Shown: one piece after another, positions 1-7,577 of the stretch | Layout of the letters: each line of letters starts with the position of its first letter | How positions within the stretch are numbered: the first letter of the stretch is position 1 | Origin: Bacteroidaceae bacterium | GTDB taxonomy: Bacteria; Bacteroidota; Bacteroidia; Bacteroidales; Bacteroidaceae | Length of the DNA: 33,223 nt | Assembly: GCA_017453465.1 (NCBI GenBank) | Contig: JAFTEV010000076.1 | Coordinates: forward strand, 1 to 33,223 | Reading direction: 5' to 3' | Notes under the pieces: generated by a model | Database searches by the model: none | The model's input: the letters and a program-made list of their open reading frames with translations, nothing else | Told to the model about the DNA's origin: nothing | Program-made: the position numbers and the translations under genes

Positions 1-1
1 A

Positions 2-124
2 AAAAATCAGATGGTTGTAGATTCGGTCGCTGGAGGTTTGGATGAAATGGAAACGCCGTACCCCTATACGAGATTACAGTTAAACGGAGTCTCAGTTAGC
101 ATCGCTAATGAGATGTGGACATAA
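2..124 (+). CDS. C-terminal fragment of an unidentified protein
   Basis: An open frame enters from the left edge and stops at TAA 122-124, giving about 40 residues and ending in ANEMWT. The composition looks protein-like (VVDSVAGGLDEMETPYPY), but I recognise no family. Neither of the other two forward frames, nor the reverse strand, holds an open frame here. The start lies outside the window. It could be chance non-coding DNA; the main support is that a hairpin repeat begins shortly after the stop, as it does after other genes in this window. Confidence 0.45.
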   Translation, partial: KNQMVVDSVAGGLDEMETPYPYTRLQLNGVSVSIANEMWT

Positions 125-157
125 TCGCTGAATAGTTACGATAGCAGAAAAAAAACT

Positions 158-250
158 AAATAAAAGTTAAAAGTTAAAATTTAAAAGTTAAAATGGCTTG
201 TAGCGAACACTCCGCATGGCATTTTAACTTTTAACTCTTCACTTTTAACT
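158..250. repeat. Intergenic hairpin with tandem-unit arms
   Basis: The left arm iterates agttaaa (about 158-196) and the right arm iterates its complement ttaactt (about 213-250). Between them is a short spacer flanked by ATGGC and GCAT. This is the first of about twelve such elements in the window. It lies between the end of the partial gene and the aroQ promoter, so it could act as a terminator or 3'-end stabiliser, but it has no clean T-run. Confidence 0.75.
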
Positions 251-261
251 AAAAAAAGTCG

Positions 262-269
262 TACCTTTG
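262..269 (+). promoter_or_regulatory. Bacteroidetes -7 box upstream of aroQ
   Basis: TACCTTTG matches the Bacteroidetes -7 consensus TAnnTTTG and lies 28 nt before the aroQ start. No TTTG -33 element is visible at the usual spacing, so this is a partial match. An AGGAGA stretch at about 285-290 serves as ribosome binding site. Confidence 0.55.
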
Positions 270-297
270 TCGCGATAAGAAATCAGGAGAAAGAGAA

Positions 298-720
298 ATG
301 AAGATACTCATTCTGAACGGCCCCAACCTGAACTTGCTCGGAAAGCGTGAACCAGGGATATATGGTAGCCGGGGCTTTGCTGACTACTATGACGAACTGG
401 TACGTAGCTACCCCGACACGGAACTGAGCTACTATCAGTCGAACATCGAGGGGGAACTCATCAACGAGCTTCACCAGAAGGGCTATACATGGGACGGAAT
501 CATCTTGAATGCAGGGGCTTATACCCACACCAGCATTGCCCTGAGGGATGCTATATCGGCCATTACAGCACCTGTGGTAGAGGTTCACATCAGCAATGTG
601 CACCAGCGTGAAGCCTTTCGACACCAGTCCATGATAAGTGCTGTATGCAAGGGTGTCATCTGTGGTTTTGGCCTCGACAGCTACCGCTTGGCACTCGAAG
701 CTCTCATTCATCAGAAATAG
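298..720 (+). CDS. aroQ: Type II 3-dehydroquinate dehydratase
   Basis: Converts 3-dehydroquinate to 3-dehydroshikimate in the cytoplasmic shikimate pathway. At 140 residues it has the usual length for the small dodecameric type II enzyme. The N-terminal motif LNGPNLNLLGKREPGIYG carries catalytic Arg17 and Tyr22. QSNIEGELI and NAGAYTHTSIALRDA follow, then VEVHISN and REAFRH, which carry the substrate-binding His and Arg. The ATG at 298 is preceded by AGGAGA and gives the canonical N-terminus MKILILNGPN. The methyltransferase gene follows after 23 bases, probably in one transcript. Confidence 0.96.
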   Translation: MKILILNGPNLNLLGKREPGIYGSRGFADYYDELVRSYPDTELSYYQSNIEGELINELHQKGYTWDGIILNAGAYTHTSIALRDAISAITAPVVEVHISNVHQREAFRHQSMISAVCKGVICGFGLDSYRLALEALIHQK

Positions 721-743
721 CACCTCATCCCCCCCCCGTCACC

Positions 744-1421
744 ATGCACAGCGATATACTCTTGTCCGACATAGCTCAGTTTCAAGACCATATAGATGAT
801 TACATCGGGGCACACATCGACCCCGAAGGTGACTACCTGCACCGTCTCTACAGGGCTACCCACCTGCACCTGCTCTATAGTCGCATGGCCAGCGGACACC
901 TGCAAGGGCGCATCCTGAAGATGCTTACCCAGATGATTCGCCCCCACACTGTGCTCGAAATAGGCACTTACAGTGGTTACAGCGCACTCTGCCTGGCTGA
1001 AGGTCTGCCCCCACAAGGACACCTCCACACGATAGAAATCAATGATGAGCAAGAGGACTTTACCCGTCCCTGGCTGGAGAACTCGCCTTACGCTCAGCAG
1101 ATTACCTTCCACATAGGCGATGCCTTGCAAGTCGTTCCTCGGCTGGGTCTCTGCTACGACCTCGTCTTTATTGATGCTGACAAGCGTTTCTATCAGGACT
1201 ACTACGAACTCTCGCTTGAGTACCTCAATCCAGGGGGTTACATCTTGGCCGACAACACGCTCTGGGATGGTCATGTGCTGGAACCTCACCCTACTGACCC
1301 TCAGACTCGGAGCATACAAGCCTTCAACGAAGCCTTGGCTCAGGACTCCCGTGTGGAGAAGGTCATCCTGCCCCTGCGCGACGGACTTACCATCATCCGA
1401 AAACGCTGCACCACCCGCTGA
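744..1421 (+). CDS. Class I SAM-dependent O-methyltransferase (COG4122-like)
   Basis: Predicted small-molecule O-methyltransferase of the catechol/caffeoyl-CoA type; the substrate cannot be read from sequence. The start at 744 gives 225 residues, normal for the family. The frame stays open further upstream but would overlap aroQ and adds unrelated sequence. SAM-binding motif I is VLEIGTYSGYSALCLAEG, followed by HTIEIND. The acidic metal/SAM region DLVFIDADKRFYQDYYE and the strand ILADNTLWDG are both present. There is no clear Shine-Dalgarno site; a run of nine C (729-737) lies just before the start. Co-transcription with aroQ is likely. Confidence 0.9.
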   Translation: MHSDILLSDIAQFQDHIDDYIGAHIDPEGDYLHRLYRATHLHLLYSRMASGHLQGRILKMLTQMIRPHTVLEIGTYSGYSALCLAEGLPPQGHLHTIEINDEQEDFTRPWLENSPYAQQITFHIGDALQVVPRLGLCYDLVFIDADKRFYQDYYELSLEYLNPGGYILADNTLWDGHVLEPHPTDPQTRSIQAFNEALAQDSRVEKVILPLRDGLTIIRKRCTTR

Positions 1422-1479
1422 AAATCGCTGTAGTGGTTTTCCTGCAATGATGCAGTGAGTTTTAAGTAACCTATGATAA

Positions 1480-1720
1480 TTTTTTAACACGAATGATAAT
1501 TTTTTTTAACACGAATGACACGAAATTACACGAAGTTATGCGGACTAAAAGAAATTACACAAAGCACCTCGGCGGTGACGAATGACACGAAAGCCTATGG
1601 GATGGTTTCGTGAAGTTTCGTAGCACTCCAAGTGCTCCTTCGTGCAATATGCATGGTTCGTGAAGCTTCGTGTAATTCGTGTTTCAAAAAAAAAGAATTT
1701 CGTGTTTTAAAATAACCTTC
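1480..1720. repeat. Intergenic hairpin with acacgaa-type tandem arms
   Basis: This gap of about 350 bases between the methyltransferase and rbfA is filled by iterated acgaa-type units on the left (acacgaatgacacgaaa) and the complementary ttcgtg-type units on the right (about 1605-1710). Inner palindromes include agcactccaagtgct at about 1622. Several A and T runs border the arms. I see no coding sequence here. Confidence 0.75.
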
Positions 1721-1770
1721 GTGCCAGCAAAAAAATAACACCAAATCATCATCAAAAAACAACTAAAGTA

Positions 1771-2109
1771 TTGGAAACGAACAGACAAAACAAGATAGCA
1801 CGCCTCATCCAGAAGGACCTGGCCACCATCTTTCAGCAACAGACACGCAAGACACACGGCATACTTGTGTCGGTCAGCGTGGTCAGAATCAGCCCCGACC
1901 TTAGTGTGGCCAAGGCTTACCTCAGCATCTACCCCTCGGAGAAGGCTCAAGAGATACTCGACAACATCAATGCCCATAACAGCCAGATACGCTACGAACT
2001 GGGCACACTGGAAAGGCATCAGCTACGCATCATACCCGAACTGAAGTTCTTCCTCGACGATTCACTTGACTACGTGGATCACATCGACCAGCTCCTCAAG
2101 GAAGGTTAA
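1771..2109 (+). CDS. rbfA: 30S ribosome-binding factor A
   Basis: RbfA binds the 30S subunit and assists late 16S rRNA maturation, notably during cold adaptation. The 112-residue product begins METNRQNKIARLIQKDLATIF, the typical Bacteroidetes RbfA N-terminus, and contains SVVRISPDLSVAKAYLSIYP (KH-like core) and the C-terminal IPELKFFLDDSLDY motif. The start codon is TTG at 1771; no ATG gives a better N-terminus. The permease gene starts 28 bases after the stop, so the two are probably co-transcribed. Confidence 0.93.
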   Translation: METNRQNKIARLIQKDLATIFQQQTRKTHGILVSVSVVRISPDLSVAKAYLSIYPSEKAQEILDNINAHNSQIRYELGTLERHQLRIIPELKFFLDDSLDYVDHIDQLLKEG

Positions 2110-2137
2110 ACACTTCACATACAGCACACACAGAAGC

Positions 2138-3367
2138 ATGAGTTTCCCGTTCTATATAGCACGCCGCTACCTCTTCTCCAAGAAGTCACACTCTGCCATC
2201 AACATCATCAGCGGAGTCAGCATCAGCGGCATAGCCATAGCTACCGCTGCCCTCATCTGCATACTGAGCGTATTCAACGGATTTGAGGACATGGTGGCAC
2301 AGCTCTTCACGGCCTTCGACCCTCCCCTGAAAATCTTGCCCACAGAAGGGAAGTACATGGCAGCTGATGAACCCGAACTGGAGGCTCTGCGCAAGAATCC
2401 CAACATAGCCGTCTATACCGAAGTGGTTGAGGATAACGCACTTCTGCTTATCAACAATCGTCAGGCTATGGCCACCATCAAGGGTGTGGACGACAACTTC
2501 ACCAGCCTTACTCGCATCGAGGACATCCTCTACGGTGACGGCACTTTCCAGCTACACGCTGACATCCTGGACTACGGCATAGCTGGCACAGGTCTCCTGC
2601 AACAGCTGTCCCTGCCTGTCAACTTTTCTGAACCCATACAGGTGTTTGCACCTCGCAGTGGAGAACGCATTGATATGACCGACCCTCGCGAAAGTTTCAC
2701 ACAGGAAGAACTCTTTTCGCCCAACGTAGGGTTCATGGTGAAACAGGGAAAATACGATAACCACTATGTCCTGACCAGCATCAGCTTTGCACGCCGTCTG
2801 TTTGAACGTCAAGGCTATGTGACAGCCGTAGAACTCAAGCTGAAGCCTGGCCTCACCACTTCGGCAGAAAAGCGCAACATAGCTCAGAAACTGGGTTCCC
2901 GCTATCAGGTGCTCGACCGATATGAACAGCAGGAAGGCACCTTCAAGATTATGAAGATAGAAAAGCTCATTTCCTACATCTTCCTCACGTTCATCCTGTT
3001 GATAGCCAGTTTCAACATCATTGGTTCCCTCTCCATGCTGATGATAGAGAAGAAGCAAGATGCCATCACCCTGCGCAGTCTGGGTGCCACACCACGCCAG
3101 ATAACAGCTATCTTTATGCTGGAAGGGCGTCTCATTTCGCTTCTGGGAGCCGTCATTGGCATTGCCGTAGGTCTCACACTCTGCCTCTTGCAACAACACT
3201 ACGGACTCATCCGTTTCGGTTCGCAGGAAGGCACCTACATCATTGATTCTTATCCCGTCAGCGTACACACCACTGACATCCTTCTGACTTTCCTGACGGT
3301 CATTCTGACAGGGTTCCTCTCGGTGTGGTACCCCGTCAAGTCGTTTACACAAAAAATGGAAAACTAA
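2138..3367 (+). CDS. LolC/LolE-type lipoprotein-release ABC permease (FtsX family)
   Basis: Probable inner-membrane permease of the system that extracts lipoproteins from the inner membrane for transport to the outer membrane. It has 409 residues. The N-terminal MacB/LolE signature FYIARRYLFSKKSHSAINIISGVSISGIAIATAALI contains TM1. A periplasmic domain of about 200 residues follows, then three C-terminal helices of the FtsX domain (FLTFILLIASFNIIGSLSMLM, a helix around LLGAVIGIAVGLTLCLL, and one around LLTFLTVILTGFL). ATG 2138 was chosen because the upstream extension overlaps rbfA and is not protein-like. The ATPase partner is not encoded nearby. LolC, LolE and MacB-like members cannot be separated reliably by eye. 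Confidence 0.88.
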   Translation: MSFPFYIARRYLFSKKSHSAINIISGVSISGIAIATAALICILSVFNGFEDMVAQLFTAFDPPLKILPTEGKYMAADEPELEALRKNPNIAVYTEVVEDNALLLINNRQAMATIKGVDDNFTSLTRIEDILYGDGTFQLHADILDYGIAGTGLLQQLSLPVNFSEPIQVFAPRSGERIDMTDPRESFTQEELFSPNVGFMVKQGKYDNHYVLTSISFARRLFERQGYVTAVELKLKPGLTTSAEKRNIAQKLGSRYQVLDRYEQQEGTFKIMKIEKLISYIFLTFILLIASFNIIGSLSMLMIEKKQDAITLRSLGATPRQITAIFMLEGRLISLLGAVIGIAVGLTLCLLQQHYGLIRFGSQEGTYIIDSYPVSVHTTDILLTFLTVILTGFLSVWYPVKSFTQKMEN

Positions 3368-3500
3368 TGAAAAATAAGGAGATAGAGGGAGTTAAAGGAG
3401 ATATGTCGCTTTCAGCGACGGAGATAAAGGACGTTACATAAGTTTAGTATCGTCTTATAACTCCTTCTATCTACTTTTAACTCCTTCTAACTCCCTAAAA
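3368..3500. repeat. Intergenic hairpin with gagttaaagga-type arms
   Basis: It begins directly after the permease stop codon. The left arm (ggagatagagggagttaaagg) is matched by a right arm of iterated ttaactcctt/ctatct units at about 3455-3498. The spacer holds a small palindrome, gtcgctttcagcgac. The element fills most of the gap to the next gene. Confidence 0.75.
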
Positions 3501-3517
3501 ATAAAAAAAACATAGTT

Positions 3518-5209
3518 ATGAACAAAACCACATCTCTGCTGCTTCCCGCAGCATCAGCCCTTATCCTTGCCAGTTGTGGCGGATTTGGCAAGATTACCAG
3601 TGAAGACTTCACAGTGACCCCAACACCCCTGGAATACGTGGCAGGTGAAGTGCCAGCCACCATCAGTGCTAACATTCCAGCTAAGTTTATGCCCAAGAAA
3701 GGCATCGTGACCTGCACACCCGTCCTTAAGTGGGAAAGTGGCCAGGCAAAGGGCAACAGCGTTACGTTCCAAGGCGAGAAAGTTGAGGCCAACAACACCG
3801 TTATTTCTTATAAACAGGGAGGTACAGCCACCATGCGTGTGACTTACCCCTATCAGCAACCTATGGCCAAAAGCGAACTCTACATGCAGTTTGAAGCCAA
3901 GAAAGGCAGCAAGGACGTGAAGATACCCGAAGTGAAGATAGGTTACGGCGTACAGGCCACAGCAGCCCTCATCAGCGAAGCAGCTCGCACCAGCGGACAG
4001 TCTGTAGCAGCAGACAAGTTTCAGCGCATCATCAGTCAGAAACAGGAAGCAGCCGTCAAGTTCCTCATAGGTCAGGCTAACCTGCGTGGAAGCGAACTGA
4101 ACAGCACCACGGTGAAGGACTTTATTGCCAAGATGAAGGAAATTAAGAACGACCAGAAAAGTCTTTCCCTCAAGAACGTAGAAGTAAGTGCCTACGCCTC
4201 TCCTGATGGCAAGTATGACTTCAACGAAAAGCTGGCAGAAAAGCGTGGTGACGTATCAGAAAAGTATGTAAACCAGCAGCTGAAGGCACAACAGCTTACC
4301 ACTAATGTTGACACCAAATACACCGCAGAAGACTGGGACGGCTTCAAGGAACTTGTCAGTCAGTCGAACCTTCAGGACAAAGATGTCATCCTGCGTGTGC
4401 TCTCCATGTATCAGGACCCCGAACAGCGTGAACAGGAAATCAAGAACGTAGCCACAGTCTATAAGGAACTGGCCGATGCTGTATTGCCAGAACTCCGCCG
4501 TTCACGCCTCACCATTAACTACGACGTAATTGGCCGCAGTGATGCAGAAATAGCAGAACAGTTCAACGCAGATGCTACCAAGCTGAGCCTCGAAGAACTC
4601 ATCTATGCTGGCAACAAGCTGGCCACTACAGATGCTGAAAAAGAAGCCTACTACAAGAAGGCTACCGACCTCTATCAGGGTGACTACCGTGCCTACAACA
4701 ACCTGGGTGTACTCGCTATGAAACAGGGCAATACAGCCAAGGCAGCAGACTACTTCAAGCAAGCTCTCAGCAAGAACAATGCTGCACCCGAACCTAATGC
4801 CAACATGAGCACCATTGCCCTTCAGAACGGTGACTTCAAGTCTGCTGAAACCTACGCAGCAAAAGGCACTACCGCTCCTGCCGCTGATGAGACCTTGGGC
4901 AACCTCTACATCGCACAAGGCAAGTATGACCAGGCTGCTGCAAAACTCGCTAACTCAAACACCAACAGTGCTGCTCTGGCACAGATTCTTTCCAAGAACT
5001 ACACTGCTGCCAACAAGACCCTCAGCAACATCAAGGCTCCTAACGCACTCACATTCTACCTGAAAGCTATCGTAGGTGCACGTCAGAACGAACAGGCCGT
5101 AGTGCTCACCAACCTGAAACAAGCCGTACAGAAAGATGCTGCCTACAAGATTAAGGCACAGAACGACTGCGAGTTCGTCAATTTCCCTGATGCCATCAAA
5201 GCACTCTAA
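3518..5209 (+). CDS. Lipoprotein with OmpA-like segment and C-terminal TPR repeats
   Basis: A 563-residue secreted protein. The signal peptide ends at lipobox LASC (Cys20), so it should be lipid-anchored. Residues about 25-150 look like beta-rich domains. VEVSAYASPDGKYDFNEKLAEKRGDV (around residue 220) resembles the OmpA/MotB peptidoglycan-binding core (a GYASP-type strand followed by N..L...R). Residues about 375-470 carry TPR-like helical repeats (YRAYNNLGVLAMKQGNTAKAADYFKQAL; TLGNLYIAQGKYDQAAAKL). A role in the cell envelope bound to peptidoglycan is inferred; no specific partner can be named. Confidence 0.82.
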   Translation: MNKTTSLLLPAASALILASCGGFGKITSEDFTVTPTPLEYVAGEVPATISANIPAKFMPKKGIVTCTPVLKWESGQAKGNSVTFQGEKVEANNTVISYKQGGTATMRVTYPYQQPMAKSELYMQFEAKKGSKDVKIPEVKIGYGVQATAALISEAARTSGQSVAADKFQRIISQKQEAAVKFLIGQANLRGSELNSTTVKDFIAKMKEIKNDQKSLSLKNVEVSAYASPDGKYDFNEKLAEKRGDVSEKYVNQQLKAQQLTTNVDTKYTAEDWDGFKELVSQSNLQDKDVILRVLSMYQDPEQREQEIKNVATVYKELADAVLPELRRSRLTINYDVIGRSDAEIAEQFNADATKLSLEELIYAGNKLATTDAEKEAYYKKATDLYQGDYRAYNNLGVLAMKQGNTAKAADYFKQALSKNNAAPEPNANMSTIALQNGDFKSAETYAAKGTTAPAADETLGNLYIAQGKYDQAAAKLANSNTNSAALAQILSKNYTAANKTLSNIKAPNALTFYLKAIVGARQNEQAVVLTNLKQAVQKDAAYKIKAQNDCEFVNFPDAIKAL

Positions 5210-5229
5210 ACATTGCATTCGCATTCTTA

Positions 5230-6252
5230 ATGAATATCCTCAAAAACACTTTTCTTTTACCACTGATGGCCATGCTCCTGTTCCTTACGGGGTGTGGCCC
5301 CAGTGGTAACAACTTCCAACTACAAGGCGAGTTCACAGGCATGAAAGCAGGTGAACTTTACCTCTTCAACCCCAACGACCCACAAGGTCGCATCGACACA
5401 CTCCACATCGTAAACTACCACTTCAGCTACGAAGGAACAACCGAAGACACCATCCCCCTTATTCTTCTGTTCCCCAACGCCGTAGAACACGTTATATTCG
5501 TCAGTCCAGCCACATCACTCCGATACACAGCTGCTGCCAATGACCTGAAAAACTACCACATCGAGGGTTCAGCAGAAAATGACTTGATGAACCAGTTCCG
5601 CACAGAAACCTCCTCGCTAAAGGAAAAACAAATACCCAACACAGCTCGTCAGTACATCAAGGACAACCCTACCTCACCCGTATCGCTCTATCTCTTTGAC
5701 CGTTACTTCCTGCAATCACAAAGCAGCACCCCATCACAGATTACCTCAATCCTGAAACTGCTGAAGCCACACCACCCCGACAACCGACTCCTTCTTTCTG
5801 CCGAAGGACTTCTGAAAAACGCAGACCTCCTGAAGAAAGGCAACACTGTGCCCAACGTCACACTTACCCCAGCATCCCGCAAAACGCAGAAACTCTGGGA
5901 CAAGTCCACCAAAGACTATACGCTCATCTTCTTCTGGTCCACATGGCTCTCCAACGGTTACGACATACTTTATAAAATACGTCAGCTACAGGAAACCAAC
6001 AAAGAAACAATGCGCACAGTAGGCTTTTCGCTTGATAATGAACGCTATCGCTGGGAAGACCTCACCCGACGCGATTCTCTCCTGATTGACCACTCCTGCG
6101 ATGGCCTCTCTTGGTCATCTCCCACCATACAGCAGATAGGGCTTCAGACCCTCCCCTTCTACCTCATTACAGACCGCACACACCGCATCCTCACCACTGG
6201 TACCAACATGGACCAACTCTCCAAGGATGTCACTAAATATGTAAAAAATTGA
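5230..6252 (+). CDS. DUF4369/thioredoxin-like lipoprotein without CxxC
   Basis: A 340-residue lipoprotein with lipobox LTGC (Cys22). The first half (residues about 28-120) resembles the DUF4369 beta domain found ahead of thioredoxin domains in Bacteroidetes. The C-terminal part (about 205-340) has a thioredoxin/ResA-like pattern: PNVTL, TLIFFWSTWLSNG, a long helix, then LPFYLITD with the cis-Pro. At the place of the usual WCxxC active site the sequence reads STWLSNG, so both redox cysteines are missing and disulfide exchange is unlikely. It starts 20 bases after the TPR lipoprotein and is probably in the same operon. Confidence 0.8.
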   Translation: MNILKNTFLLPLMAMLLFLTGCGPSGNNFQLQGEFTGMKAGELYLFNPNDPQGRIDTLHIVNYHFSYEGTTEDTIPLILLFPNAVEHVIFVSPATSLRYTAAANDLKNYHIEGSAENDLMNQFRTETSSLKEKQIPNTARQYIKDNPTSPVSLYLFDRYFLQSQSSTPSQITSILKLLKPHHPDNRLLLSAEGLLKNADLLKKGNTVPNVTLTPASRKTQKLWDKSTKDYTLIFFWSTWLSNGYDILYKIRQLQETNKETMRTVGFSLDNERYRWEDLTRRDSLLIDHSCDGLSWSSPTIQQIGLQTLPFYLITDRTHRILTTGTNMDQLSKDVTKYVKN

Positions 6253-6388
6253 AGATTGAAGATTGAAATGAGGAGTTAAGTAGTTAGGGGAGTTAAGTAG
6301 TTAAGCCAATACATAAGCTCCGTAACGGCTTAACTCCTGTCCGAAGGACGAGTGAAACGATAACTCCTTAACTCCTTAACTTCTAAAA
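6253..6388. repeat. Intergenic hairpin with gagttaagta-type arms (copy 1)
   Basis: It begins at the stop codon of the preceding gene. The left arm iterates ggagttaagtagtta and the right arm iterates taactccttaactcc. The stretch 6320-6380 recurs in inverted orientation at 20773-20833 with only four mismatches over 61 bases by my alignment, so it is a dispersed element. The spacer contains gtccgaaggac, itself palindromic. Confidence 0.85.
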
Positions 6389-6403
6389 ATAAATTGTCCA
6401 ATT

Positions 6404-7036
6404 ATGAACTCATTAGAAAAAATTTTTGCAGAAAAACTGCTGAAGGTCAAAGCTATCAAGCTTCAACCTGACAACCCATTTACATGGGCAAGTGGATGGA
6501 AATCACCCTTCTATTGCGACAACCGCAAAACTCTTTCCTATCCTGACCTCCGCACCTTCGTCAAGACAGAGCTTTCACGGCTCATCCTTGAAAACTTTCA
6601 AGACGTAGATGCCATAGCAGGAGTAGCTACAGGAGCCATCCCACAGGGAGCACTCGTAGCCGACACACTGGCCAAACCCTTTGTCTATGTGCGCAGTAAA
6701 CCTAAAGACCATGGACTGGAAAACCTCATTGAAGGTGAACTGAAGCCAGGCATGAAGGTCGTGGTAGTGGAAGACCTCATCTCCACAGGAGGCAGCTCCC
6801 TGAAAGCCGTAGAAGCCATACGCAACAACGGTTGTGAAGTTATCGGCATGGTAGCCAGCTACACTTACGGATTCCCTGTAGCAGAAAAAGCATTCAAGGA
6901 AGCCAAGGTGCAGCTCCTCACCCTCACCAACTACGAAGCTGTGCTTGACGTAGCACTCGAAATAGGATATATTACTAACGATCAGGTTCCTGTGCTTGAC
7001 GAATGGCGCAGAGACCCAGCACACTGGATGGCATAA
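6404..7036 (+). CDS. pyrE: Orotate phosphoribosyltransferase
   Basis: Converts orotate and PRPP to orotidine 5'-phosphate in de novo pyrimidine synthesis. At 210 residues it has the usual length. The signature PRPP-binding loop is KVVVVEDLISTGGSSLKAVEAI; upstream are the FTWASGWKSPFYCDNR segment (orotate side) and AGVATGAIPQGA. The start ATGAACTCATTAG at 6404 follows the repeat directly and has no obvious Shine-Dalgarno site. The next gene overlaps its stop by one base (taATG), which indicates translational coupling. Confidence 0.96.
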   Translation: MNSLEKIFAEKLLKVKAIKLQPDNPFTWASGWKSPFYCDNRKTLSYPDLRTFVKTELSRLILENFQDVDAIAGVATGAIPQGALVADTLAKPFVYVRSKPKDHGLENLIEGELKPGMKVVVVEDLISTGGSSLKAVEAIRNNGCEVIGMVASYTYGFPVAEKAFKEAKVQLLTLTNYEAVLDVALEIGYITNDQVPVLDEWRRDPAHWMA

Positions 7037-7497
7037 TGGCAAAGTACGAAAGCAGCGTAAAGCAAATCAATCACCCCGTGGAAAGCGTCTATGCTAAAAT
7101 TTCTAATCTCAACAACCTTTCCATCATCAAAGAACGCATCAACGACCCCATCATTCGTGAGCAGATACCTGCTGATAAGCTGGAGCAAGTGTCTGACACC
7201 ATCAATAAGATGGAATTTACCGCAGATACAGTCAGCTGTGACGCAGGTATGATTGGAAACATTGCTGTCGAGATTGTTGAACGTGAAGAAAACAAATGCG
7301 TTAAGTATCAATCCACCAGTTCCCCAGTCAGCTTCACGTTCTGGGTGCAGGTACTCCCCACCAGCGACACCACCAGCAAGATGAAGCTCACCCTCGATGC
7401 CGACCTTAACTTCTTCATGAAGCAAATGTTCGACAAACCCCTACGTGAGGGCATAGAAAAAATGGCCGACATGATGGCCATGATTCCCTATAACTAA
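7036..7497 (+). CDS. SRPBCC-fold protein
   Basis: A 153-residue cytoplasmic protein with the polyketide cyclase/SRPBCC pattern: an N-terminal strand followed by HPVESVYAKISNLNNLSIIKERI, a series of beta strands (VEIVEREENKCVKYQSTSSPVSFTFWVQV), and a long C-terminal helix (PLREGIEKMADMMAMIPY). The start ATG 7036 overlaps the pyrE stop TAA by one base. The ligand and function are unknown. As far as I know a gene of this family often follows pyrE in Bacteroidales, which suggests a linked role, but that link is inference. Confidence 0.82.
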   Translation: MAKYESSVKQINHPVESVYAKISNLNNLSIIKERINDPIIREQIPADKLEQVSDTINKMEFTADTVSCDAGMIGNIAVEIVEREENKCVKYQSTSSPVSFTFWVQVLPTSDTTSKMKLTLDADLNFFMKQMFDKPLREGIEKMADMMAMIPYN

Positions 7498-7577
7498 TTA
7501 GGAATGAGGAATTAGGAATTGATACTCCAATTGTGAATTATCAATTGTCAAATTGTAAATTGTTCAATTGTCCAATT
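7498..7577. repeat. Intergenic repeat, aattgtgaatt family
   Basis: The whole gap between the SRPBCC gene and argH consists of iterated gaattagga, caattgtgaatt and caattgtc units. The segment gatactccaattgtgaatt (about 7520-7538) closely matches one arm of the element at 11222-11326. The repeat runs up to the argH start codon, leaving no room for a normal ribosome binding site. Confidence 0.75.

Noticed and set aside
158-250. CRISPR array candidate because of regular short repeats
   Set aside because: Units are contiguous 7-mers in inverted arms without unique spacers; no cas genes in the window.
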